From an uncultured Cohaesibacter sp. (lineage in GTDB: Bacteria; Pseudomonadota; Alphaproteobacteria; Rhizobiales; Cohaesibacteraceae): 64,000 nucleotides of DNA. The stretch covers positions 2,338,001 through 2,402,000 of the forward strand of contig NZ_OY762905.1 of NCBI RefSeq assembly GCF_963666525.1. The letters run 5' to 3'. Below the pieces are notes generated by a model, which made no database searches, was not told where the DNA came from, and worked only from the letters and a program-made list of their open reading frames with translations. Made by a program: the position numbers and the translations under genes. Below are positions 26,315-34,029 of the stretch, piece by piece. How positions within the stretch are numbered: position 1 is the stretch's first letter; each line of letters begins with the position of its first letter.

Positions 26315-26824
26315 CTACACCACATATTTGCTCTTGTCGCCAATGTCGAAATGCAGCGGCATCCGCCATTTCGCAATGCTGACGATCAGGAACAGCAGTG
26401 CCGCTATGGCCGCCAAGATTTGCGCAAATGGCAGGATCCCGAGGGCCAACGCAAACCACAGCCCCGCCAGAAACAACGGCTGCAGCGGCAGACCAGGCAC
26501 TCGGAAGCAGAAATATTCCTTGTAGCAAAGGCCACCGAGGGTGATGAACGCCCCGCCAAGCCCGAACAGCTCGAACCCGAACAATGCGCAGCCAAGCCCG
26601 CCCCAGGTTGCCGCCTGCAACAGCAGACGAAACGGCTTCATGTAGATATGCAGGCAGGACGCACACATGATGGCCGCCACAAAGCACATTTTCTGGGCCG
26701 GATAGACCGTGTCCCATGGCAGCAGCAGTACCGAGGGAGCCGCCAGCACAAAGCCCATTCTGTAGACACAAACGGAGAGATAGTCGAGCCAGTCCATTTC
26801 AGGCTTGATATGCGGGTCTGCCAA
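26315..26824 (-). CDS. Polytopic membrane protein, possibly DUF2301 family
   Basis: This 169-residue protein has about five hydrophobic helices and a CYKEYFCFR segment in the middle loop, which resembles DUF2301 proteins as I remember them; this needs a profile search. The TTG start at 26824 is preceded by AAGGATGG at good spacing, whereas the first ATG, at 26797, has no clear site. It is divergent from the ABC importer operon. Function is unknown. Confidence 0.68.
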   Translation of the reverse strand: MADPHIKPEMDWLDYLSVCVYRMGFVLAAPSVLLLPWDTVYPAQKMCFVAAIMCASCLHIYMKPFRLLLQAATWGGLGCALFGFELFGLGGAFITLGGLCYKEYFCFRVPGLPLQPLFLAGLWFALALGILPFAQILAAIAALLFLIVSIAKWRMPLHFDIGDKSKYVV

Positions 26825-27168
26825 ATCACCATCCTTGCGCGGAGCGAGCCGGACGGCTCACCATCAACTGCATGCGTGAGGAAAATGGTAGCCCAATCCT
26901 CACGCTTATCCCAGACCCTTTGCCACTCATGCACCGGTTGAGGAAAAGACAGGGAGCGGATACCCGCAACCATGGTCACCAGAGCAGGCCTGCATCCTCT
27001 TGTCCGTAGCGGAAATTGAGATGATAGACGCGTGATTTCAATGGCTTGAATATGATTTCGGGCAATTTCACCAAACTGACACAAAACCGAAAAGAAAGCT
27101 TCGCAATGCCCCGCCATAGTGCCGCCAACTGAATTGCACAGCTGTGCAAACTGGATGGATTCTTCGCT
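26825..27168. other. Divergent regulatory gap upstream of the ABC importer operon
   Basis: This 344-base gap has no gene I can support. A 159-codon minus-strand frame crossing it lacks family features and overlaps the membrane-protein gene in another frame. The high end carries the palindrome at 27134-27149 and must hold the importer promoter. Confidence 0.5.
27134..27149. promoter_or_regulatory. Perfect 16-bp palindrome, candidate LacI-family operator
   Basis: TTGCACAGCTGTGCAA is fully self-complementary and lies 19 bases upstream of the first start codon of an operon whose last gene encodes a LacI-type regulator. Size, symmetry and position fit a LacI-family operator overlapping the promoter or transcription start. 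Confidence 0.68.
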
Positions 27169-28245
27169 ATGAGCGCTATTGAAATTGCGGGCCTTTACAA
27201 ATCATTCGGACAGACAGAGGTGCTCAGAGACATCTCTCTGTCGATCAGGTCCGGTGAATTCGTTGCCGTCCTCGGCCCTTCCGGCTGTGGCAAGACCACC
27301 CTGTTGCGGACGCTGGCAGGGTTTGAAAAACTGGATGGCGGCGAGATCCATGTGGATGGCCGCCTGCTCTCCGGCAAGGATGTGCACCTCTCACCGGAGG
27401 AACGCAACATCGGCGTGGTGTTCCAGAATTATGCCCTCTGGCCGCACATGAGCGTCGAGCAGAATGTCTCCTACAGCCTCAAGGTCAAGGGCATGTCCCG
27501 TCCGGATCGCACCCGCCGCACCAGAGAGGTCCTCGAACTGGTTGGCCTTGATACCCTTTCTACCCGTCGCCCTGCCGACCTCTCAGGCGGGCAGCGCCAG
27601 CGGGTGGCTCTTGCCCGCTGCCTTGCCATGCAGGCCGGTGTCGTGCTGCTGGACGAACCGCTCGCCAACCTTGATGTGCATCTGCGGGCAACACTGGAAG
27701 AGGAATTTTCGCGCTTCCATCGCCGCTCCGGTGCCACCATGTTCTACATAACCCACGACCAGTCCGAAGCTCTGGCCCTGGCTGACCGGGTGGCCGTCAT
27801 GGACAAGGGGCGGATCGCCCAGTTCGCAACGCCCAGCACCCTCTATCTGGAACCGACCAACGAAATGGTGGCCGGCTTCATCGGCGAGGGCAAACTGATG
27901 GACGTCTCCAATCTCACGCCGGGCAATGATGGCAGGGCCCACGCCCACCTGTTCGGCCAGCCGATCCGGCTGCGCTGTGCCGAAGATGCCCGCGCCCGCC
28001 CCGAGGCCCGGATTTCCTTCCATCCCTCCGACCTGTCACTGGCCGACGCCGGTGCCGGTATTCCGGCCACCGTCAAGCGCATCACCTATCGAGGCGATCA
28101 TCTGAGGGCCGAAGTCGCTCCGGATCCGGCCCCGGATATCTCGCTCACCCTGAATGTCATGCCCCCCTTCTGCATTGAGCAGGGGCAGCATGTCTCCATC
28201 GCCCTTAACGATGGATGGGTCCTGCCCGACCCGCATTTTGCCTGA
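27169..28245 (+). CDS. ABC importer ATP-binding protein (FbpC/PotA-like)
   Basis: This 358-residue ATPase has Walker A LGPSGCGKTTLL, signature LSGGQRQRVALARCLA, Walker B VVLLDEPLANLD and switch His ITHDQSEAL. A C-terminal TOBE-like domain (about residues 245-358) marks the ferric iron/spermidine/putative aminoethylphosphonate importer group. It is the first gene of a run continuing with binding protein, permease, hydrolase, phosphatase and LacI regulator, all in one direction with small gaps. The start ATG has a modest GGATGGA site upstream and a palindromic operator candidate 19 bases before it. Confidence 0.93.
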   Translation: MSAIEIAGLYKSFGQTEVLRDISLSIRSGEFVAVLGPSGCGKTTLLRTLAGFEKLDGGEIHVDGRLLSGKDVHLSPEERNIGVVFQNYALWPHMSVEQNVSYSLKVKGMSRPDRTRRTREVLELVGLDTLSTRRPADLSGGQRQRVALARCLAMQAGVVLLDEPLANLDVHLRATLEEEFSRFHRRSGATMFYITHDQSEALALADRVAVMDKGRIAQFATPSTLYLEPTNEMVAGFIGEGKLMDVSNLTPGNDGRAHAHLFGQPIRLRCAEDARARPEARISFHPSDLSLADAGAGIPATVKRITYRGDHLRAEVAPDPAPDISLTLNVMPPFCIEQGQHVSIALNDGWVLPDPHFA

Positions 28246-28295
28246 ACCAATTCCTCTCTCAAACTCACCATTATCAGTCATTCAAGGACGAAATC

Positions 28296-29264
28296 ATGCG
28301 TACCCTTACTCTTGCTGCCCTTGCCCTCATGGCAGCAACGGCAGCCCATGCCGAAACCACCATCACCCTTTACACCAGCCAGGCTCCCGAGCAGGCTCAG
28401 GAAACCGTTGACGCCTTCGAAAAGGCCAACCCGGACATCAGGGTCAACTGGACCCGCAACGGCACCTCCGCCCTGATGAACGTCATGCGCGCCGAAATCG
28501 AAGCCGGTCAGGTGCAGGCCGACGTCCTGCTGGTTGCCGACCCGATCAACCTCGGCCTGCTGAAGGCACAGGATCAGCTGCTGGCCTACAAGGAAGCCCC
28601 GATCGCCGACTATGACAAGGCAACTTACGACAAGGACATGACCTTCTTCGGCACCAAGGGCATCACCACCGGTATTGCTTACAACACCAACAACGCCAAG
28701 CCGGTGAAGAAATGGGCCGACCTGCTGACCGAAGAGAACCGCGGCCAGATCGCCGTGCCAAGCCCGCTCTATTCCGGAGCAGCCCTCAACCACCTGCATG
28801 CGCTGATCAGCGACGAATCAATCGGCTGGAGCTTCTATGAAGGTCTCGCCAAGCTCGACATCGCCCCGGAAGGCGGCAACGGACCGGCAACCAAGGCCGT
28901 TGCGTCCGGCATGGCCAAATATGCCATTCTGGTAGACGCCAACGCCCTGCGTGCCAAGGCTCAGGGCTCGCCAATCGACTATATTGCCCCGGAAGACGGC
29001 GTGTCCTTCATCGGCGAACCGGTTGCCATCCTGAAAAGCTCCAAGCATGTTGCCGAAGCCAAGAAATTCGTCGACTTCCTGCTGTCCAGAGAAGGGCAGG
29101 AACTGGTTTCCAAACAGGGCAACCTGCCGCTTCTGTCCAGCGTTGCCAGCCCGGAAGGCTTCCCGGCCCTCTCCTCCATGAAGCTGCTCGGCTATGATGT
29201 CGACGCCGCAGTCAAGGCGAACGAAGAGGTTCGTGCCAAATTCGCCGACATCTTTGGAATGTAA
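28296..29264 (+). CDS. Periplasmic substrate-binding protein, Fe3+/aminoethylphosphonate type
   Basis: This 322-residue protein has a clear signal peptide (about residues 1-20, cleavage after AAHA). The mature part is a type II periplasmic binding fold: TITLYTSQAPEQAQ is the usual first strand of iron/AEP binding proteins, then GIAYNTNNAKPVKKWADLL and LLSREGQELVSKQGNLPLL. The tyrosine pair that grips ferric iron in FbpA is not obvious at the expected place, so a non-iron solute such as a phosphorylated compound is plausible (inference). AAGGACG precedes the ATG. Confidence 0.92.
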   Translation: MRTLTLAALALMAATAAHAETTITLYTSQAPEQAQETVDAFEKANPDIRVNWTRNGTSALMNVMRAEIEAGQVQADVLLVADPINLGLLKAQDQLLAYKEAPIADYDKATYDKDMTFFGTKGITTGIAYNTNNAKPVKKWADLLTEENRGQIAVPSPLYSGAALNHLHALISDESIGWSFYEGLAKLDIAPEGGNGPATKAVASGMAKYAILVDANALRAKAQGSPIDYIAPEDGVSFIGEPVAILKSSKHVAEAKKFVDFLLSREGQELVSKQGNLPLLSSVASPEGFPALSSMKLLGYDVDAAVKANEEVRAKFADIFGM

Positions 29265-29268
29265 TCGC

Positions 29269-31008
29269 GTGTCAGATCTCGCACTAAAACAGGAACGCCC
29301 CGCGCGGGCGTTCCGCTTGTCGCGTCTCAAGCCCTCTGGCGAGATGCGCCTGATCCTCTGCCTTGCCCTGTTTGTCGGCCTGTTGTCCATCGCGCCGCTG
29401 GGGCGCTTGGTCTATGCGGCCTTCTTCACCGATGGAACGCTGGACCTTGACCGCATCGCCCATGTGCTTGGCGGTCGCCGCGTGCTTCAGGCAACGGGCA
29501 ACACCATCTGGATTTCGCTGACCTCGACGCTGCTTGCCAGCCTTATCGGTACACTGGCCGCGCTGCTCGTCGGCATGACCGACATGAAGGCCCGCACCGC
29601 CTGGGTGTTCGGCTTCGTGCTGCCGCTGATGATCCCGCCACAGGTCACCGCCCTTGCCTGGGTGCAGTCCTTCTCGCCCGCCAGCCCACTGCTCGCGCCC
29701 CTTGGGCTCACCCTTGAGCCGGGTATGCGCCATCCGCTCTATTCCTCCTGGGGGATCATCCTGCTGCTTGGTCTTTATAACGCGCCGCTGGTCTTCCTGT
29801 CCGTGCGAGCCAGCCTCAGGCGGGTTCCTGCCAATCTGCTGGAAGCCGCCCAGAGCGCCGGAGCAAAACCCCTTCCCGTCATTATCGACATCATCCTGCC
29901 GCTGGTTCGCAGTGGCATCTTCGCCGGGGCCGCACTGGCCTTTGTCTCGTCCATCGGCAATTTCGGCATTCAGGCCATGCTGGGCATTCCCGCCCGCGTG
30001 CCAACCCTCATCACCATGATTTACCAGCGCCTCAACAGCTACGGCCCATCCGCCCTCAATGACATGGCGCTGCTGGCCCTGCTGTTGGCAGTTCTGACCA
30101 TCATCGGCATGACCATCACCGGATGGTTGGGCCGACAGGGTGACCAGCGGGTCGATGGCGCCAGCCTCACGCTGCGCCTGACTCTTGGACGCTGGCACCT
30201 GCCGGTCGCCACCATGGCATGGGGCTATCTGGCCGCCGTTCTGGTGCTGCCCCTGTCGGCGCTGGCCGGATCGGCTCTCGTGCGCGGTTATGGACAGCCC
30301 CTCAACCTTGATACCATCACCTTCGAGAATTTCCGCAACGCGCTGTTCCAGCATGAGGGAATCCGCGAGGCCTTTGCCACCAGCTTCCTGCTCACGGGTC
30401 TCACGGTCTTCATCCTGATCCCCGTCTCCATCGCGCTTGGCTATTTTCTGGTCTGGCGATCAGGACTCCTGTCGCGCCTTCTGCATCTGGCCTCCGAGCT
30501 GGCCTATGCCCTGCCCGGCATCATCATCGGTGTGGCGATGATCCTGTTCTTTTTGCGCCCGCTGCCGTTCATCGATGTCAGCATCTATGGCACCATCTGG
30601 GTGATCTTCGCCGCCTATCTGTCGAACTATCTGGCCCTTGCCCTGCGGCCCATCCTTGGCGGCTTTGCCCAGGTCGACCGGTCGCTCAACGAGGCCGCTC
30701 AGATTGCCGGGGCGGGTATTCTCTCCCGCCTCAGGGATATCGTGCTGCCGGTTCTGGCGCCTTCTGCTGCCGCCGCTGCCATTCTGGTGTTCATGACCGC
30801 CATCAACGAGATCCAGACCTCGGTCCTGCTCGTCTCTTCACGTGCCCAGACCATCGGCCCGATGATCATCTTTCTCGAGGAAGCAGGGTCTTCCACCCTC
30901 GCCGCCGCTGTCGGCTGCCTGATGGTGCTGCTGATCCTGACACTGATGCTCGTCTCGCTCTGCTTCAGTAAATATCTGCCCAAGGGGGTGCTGCCATGGC
31001 GCGACTGA
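29269..31008 (+). CDS. ABC importer permease, two fused halves (FbpB/ThiP-like)
   Basis: This 579-residue protein has two homologous membrane halves of about six helices, so one polypeptide can supply both permease subunits, as in FbpB-type importers. Each half carries an EAA coupling loop: NLLEAAQSAGAKPLPVIIDI in the first and SLNEAAQIAGAGILSRLRDI in the second. GTG at 29269, 4 bases after the binding-protein stop, is the likely start; ATG at 29344 is an alternative that would lose only a cytoplasmic leader. The 3' end overlaps the hydrolase gene by 13 bases. Confidence 0.91.
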   Translation: MSDLALKQERPARAFRLSRLKPSGEMRLILCLALFVGLLSIAPLGRLVYAAFFTDGTLDLDRIAHVLGGRRVLQATGNTIWISLTSTLLASLIGTLAALLVGMTDMKARTAWVFGFVLPLMIPPQVTALAWVQSFSPASPLLAPLGLTLEPGMRHPLYSSWGIILLLGLYNAPLVFLSVRASLRRVPANLLEAAQSAGAKPLPVIIDIILPLVRSGIFAGAALAFVSSIGNFGIQAMLGIPARVPTLITMIYQRLNSYGPSALNDMALLALLLAVLTIIGMTITGWLGRQGDQRVDGASLTLRLTLGRWHLPVATMAWGYLAAVLVLPLSALAGSALVRGYGQPLNLDTITFENFRNALFQHEGIREAFATSFLLTGLTVFILIPVSIALGYFLVWRSGLLSRLLHLASELAYALPGIIIGVAMILFFLRPLPFIDVSIYGTIWVIFAAYLSNYLALALRPILGGFAQVDRSLNEAAQIAGAGILSRLRDIVLPVLAPSAAAAAILVFMTAINEIQTSVLLVSSRAQTIGPMIIFLEEAGSSTLAAAVGCLMVLLILTLMLVSLCFSKYLPKGVLPWRD

Positions 31009-32021
31009 CGGCCATCAGCGGCCTGTTCCGCAAAAGCGCTGCGCTGTTCCTCGTCGAGATCGGCGGGCGGCGCATCCTGTTCGATTTCGGCGACGGTCTG
31101 GAGCCGGGAGAACATCCCGATATCGCCAGCATCGGCAAGGTCGACGCCCTCTGCCTCAGCCATGCCCATGTCGACCACATCGGCTCCCTGTCGCGCCTTG
31201 GCGAGGTCGGCACCCCGCCGGTCTTTGCAACAAGCAGGGCGTTCGGCCATATTCCGCCTCAGATGATACCCGATGACTGCCGGGCTATACCCGAATATGG
31301 CCAGTTCGATCTTTTTGGCCATACCATATCGGTGGGACGCAGTGGCCACGCGCCAGGTGGCGTCTGGTTTCACCTGCCGACCGATCGCGGCGGTTTTCTC
31401 TATTCCGGCGATGTCTCAGTTGAATCCGAAAGCATGCCGCTCGATCCCATGCCGCCGGTGGCTACCCTGCTGATGGACGCTTCCTACGGCGATCGCGACA
31501 GCGCTCTCGCCGATCAGCGACAGGCCATCGTCAAGGCGGCCCGAGGTGGCGCCGTTGTCTGTTGCCCGCCCGCCGGCCGGGGAGCCGACATGGTCACGGC
31601 CCTGTTGAAGGCTGGCCTTGACGTCAAGGCAGAAGCGGTGATTGCCCACGAATATGAGGCCGCCATGGGCAGGAGTGTTCCGGTGGTTGACGTACATACT
31701 GCCAGACCGGATGATGTCATCGTGACGACCGGATCGAACGGGGAAGACGGCCTGTCGGCTGAGCTGTTGCAGAGACAAGGCTTTCGCTTCCTCTTCTCCA
31801 GCCATGTGCCCAAGGGCAGCCCGGCCTATCCTCTCATCGAACAGGGAAAGGCACGCTGGCTTGAATGGAACGTCCACCCCCGCCTTGGCGACATTCTCGC
31901 CTGGGCAGACAACTGCCGGGCAGAGCGTGTCATTCCTGCCTTTCTGGACATTACCAAAGCCCCGAAGCTGGTAACCGGTCTTGGTGACCGCCTCGCCCTT
32001 CGGCGGGAAATGGAGATTTGA
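30996..32021 (+). CDS. Metallo-beta-lactamase-fold hydrolase (beta-CASP-like features)
   Basis: This 341-residue protein has the metal-binding SHAHVDHIG at residues 55-63, a second metal site segment FLYSGDVSVES and LLMDASYGDRDS, which recalls the DxTYGDR segment of MBL/beta-CASP nucleases. It is shorter than typical beta-CASP enzymes (about 450 residues), so phosphodiesterase or cyclic-phosphate hydrolase activity is equally possible. GGGGG before the ATG is strong; the start overlaps the permease gene by 13 bases, indicating coupling. Its place between an importer and a phosphatase suggests it acts on the imported compound. Confidence 0.85.
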   Translation: MARLTAISGLFRKSAALFLVEIGGRRILFDFGDGLEPGEHPDIASIGKVDALCLSHAHVDHIGSLSRLGEVGTPPVFATSRAFGHIPPQMIPDDCRAIPEYGQFDLFGHTISVGRSGHAPGGVWFHLPTDRGGFLYSGDVSVESESMPLDPMPPVATLLMDASYGDRDSALADQRQAIVKAARGGAVVCCPPAGRGADMVTALLKAGLDVKAEAVIAHEYEAAMGRSVPVVDVHTARPDDVIVTTGSNGEDGLSAELLQRQGFRFLFSSHVPKGSPAYPLIEQGKARWLEWNVHPRLGDILAWADNCRAERVIPAFLDITKAPKLVTGLGDRLALRREMEI

Positions 32022-32025
32022 GACC

Positions 32026-32634
32026 TTGAACACCAACCTCCCCCATCACGGTCTGCCAGCAGATGTCGACGCGACCGAAGCTAAAGAAGACGCACAGACT
32101 GTCCTGATCCCAATCGTTGAGGGATACGGCCCGCATCAAAAGACGCTCTATCTGGGCAACCTCACCGCAGCAGAAGACGCAGATGCGCTGATGGCAGCCG
32201 ACATCACCGAAAGCCTCAATGTCTCGATCAACATCTTCCCGTTGCCGCTGGTCCTGCCCGATGGCACCAACATTCGCCGCACCCAGATAGGCATGATCGA
32301 CGGACCGGGCAACAGTCCCTGGCTGCTGGCCTCTGCCGTCATGGCACTGGAGGGCATGATGCATGGCTATATCGTGGGCAAGCCCCACTATCCGCAGCAT
32401 CATTGCGGCAACATCCTACTGCATTGCCGCGGTGGCCGCTCGCGCTCGGTCACCGTCCTCGCCCTGTGGCTCGCCACTTTCTGCCCCGAGCGTTTTGCCT
32501 CCTTCGAGGCTGCCATCACCTTCCTGCGCCAATTGCGCCCGCTGCCCCAGAGCTATCCATTGCCGGGCATGATGGCACTGGCAGACGCGGTGATCACCCA
32601 TCAGCTGCTTGCACGCCGGACACAAGAGACCTGA
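32026..32634 (+). CDS. Dual-specificity-type (cysteine) phosphatase
   Basis: This 202-residue protein has the CX5R signature HCRGGRSRS with nucleophile Cys134 and Arg140, preceded by the general-acid region around MIDGPGNSP. This is the protein-tyrosine/dual-specificity phosphatase fold; bacterial members dephosphorylate small molecules, lipids or proteins. The likely start is TTG at 32026, with GGAG 10 bases upstream and 4 bases after the hydrolase stop; the next in-frame ATG would delete the N-terminal strands. Its stop overlaps the LacI start (TGATG). Activity on the imported substrate rather than on proteins is inference. Confidence 0.82.
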   Translation: MNTNLPHHGLPADVDATEAKEDAQTVLIPIVEGYGPHQKTLYLGNLTAAEDADALMAADITESLNVSINIFPLPLVLPDGTNIRRTQIGMIDGPGNSPWLLASAVMALEGMMHGYIVGKPHYPQHHCGNILLHCRGGRSRSVTVLALWLATFCPERFASFEAAITFLRQLRPLPQSYPLPGMMALADAVITHQLLARRTQET

Positions 32635-33638
32635 TGAACAGCAAATTCATTTCCGCTTCCGATGTCGCAAAGCGGGCCGGGGTTTCCCGCTCGGCGGTGT
32701 CGCGCACCTTCACATCAGGCGCAAGCGTCTCGGAGAAGACCCGCAGCAAGGTCATGGCCGCCGCCGAAGAGCTCGGCTACAAGGTCAATCTCCTGGCCCG
32801 CACCCTGCACATGAGCCGCTCCGATCTGGTGGGCGTGGTGGGAAAGAATCTCTCCAGCCCCTATATTTCCGCCCAGATCGACGCCCTAAGTGCTGCCCTC
32901 AGCAAGCACGATCTGCAATGCATTCTGGTCAATCTGGCCGAAGTGGATGGCGACATCACCAAATCCGTCGAGCGGCTGCTCGAATATCGCGTCCGAACGG
33001 TAGTGCTGCTCTCGGGCGCTGCCCCGGACGAAGTGGTCCGCATCTGCGCAGCCAACGGGACGCGTCTGGTGCTGATCAACCGCTCCGTACCGCAAACCAT
33101 AGCCCATGCAGATTTGATCGAGGCGGATTCAGCAGCCGGCGGTCGCCTCGCGGCCCATCGTCTGATAGAAGCGGGCTGTCGCCGCATCGCCGTTCTGGTC
33201 TCCGCCTCCCGCACCCACGCCAAGCGCGCCCGCGCCGAAGCCTTTGTTGCCGAAGTCGAAGCAAGTGGCATTCAGGTCACCCAGTGGCGCAACGGTGCCC
33301 ATTGCTATGAAACCGGAGCCGAGGCTACCCGTGTCCTGCTGGCAAAGCCAGGCATCGACGGCATTTTCGCCGTCAGCGACGAGCTGGCCCTTGGCGCCCT
33401 CAACACGGCTCGCCACGAGCTGGGCCTTTCCGTGCCGGAAGACCTCTCCATCATCGGCTTTGACGACGCGCCGATTTCCGCATGGTCATCACACGGCCTG
33501 ACAACCGTACGCCAGTCGCTCTCGGCGCTCACCGAAGCAACCCTTGAAGCCGTGCTTGGTCCGGCCAATGGCCCGACCTCTCACCGCAGCATCCCGGTCA
33601 CACTCATCGAGCGCAGCAGCGTGCGCCCAAAAGCCTGA
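32634..33638 (+). CDS. LacI-family transcriptional regulator
   Basis: This 334-residue protein has the LacI N-terminal helix-turn-helix ASDVAKRAGVSRSAVSRTF (residues 8-26), a hinge helix ending SLLARTLH-like (VNLLARTLHM), and a periplasmic-binding-type sensor domain ending in ISIIGFDDAPISAW-like sequence (SIIGFDDAPISAW). As the last gene of the importer operon it probably controls that operon, most plausibly at the palindrome 27134-27149. The ligand is expected to be the imported compound or its product. The start overlaps the phosphatase stop by one base. Confidence 0.92.
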   Translation: MNSKFISASDVAKRAGVSRSAVSRTFTSGASVSEKTRSKVMAAAEELGYKVNLLARTLHMSRSDLVGVVGKNLSSPYISAQIDALSAALSKHDLQCILVNLAEVDGDITKSVERLLEYRVRTVVLLSGAAPDEVVRICAANGTRLVLINRSVPQTIAHADLIEADSAAGGRLAAHRLIEAGCRRIAVLVSASRTHAKRARAEAFVAEVEASGIQVTQWRNGAHCYETGAEATRVLLAKPGIDGIFAVSDELALGALNTARHELGLSVPEDLSIIGFDDAPISAWSSHGLTTVRQSLSALTEATLEAVLGPANGPTSHRSIPVTLIERSSVRPKA

Positions 33639-33690
33639 CAGACATACGACTGCCCGGTTCAAGACTTGTCAAAATTTTCAGGAGAAGAAA

Positions 33691-33766
<76 letters not shown>

Positions 33767-33988
33767 CCGCCAGACGATCCAGTCTACAGACTGGTCAGAT
33801 GCTGGAACCCGCGTCCTGTCTTGCCCGGCTTGAAAAGCGCGTTGCAAAACGAATGATCCAATGACCAAAACGGGGTGGCTTCTCTTAGCCAATTCCATGA
33901 TCAAGGGCAAGAGGCAAAAACGGCATTGTGGGAGAAATCACAAAATGCCGTGCAAAGAGGCGGGTTTGGCCAGGATTTCATAAACAGA

Positions 33989-34015
33989 AGCCCGGTTAAC
34001 CGGGCTCCTTTTTTT
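33989..34015 (+). terminator. Intrinsic terminator between tRNA-Thr and hemY
   Basis: AGCCCGG-TTAA-CCGGGCT is a perfect palindrome followed on the plus strand by CC and seven T. The T-run orientation points to plus-strand transcripts, for example read-through from the LacI gene. It lies 15 bases after the hemY stop, and on the minus strand the trailing TTCTGTTT is a weaker T-tract, so it may act in both directions. Confidence 0.75.
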
Positions 34016-34029
34016 ATCCTGCAACCAGC

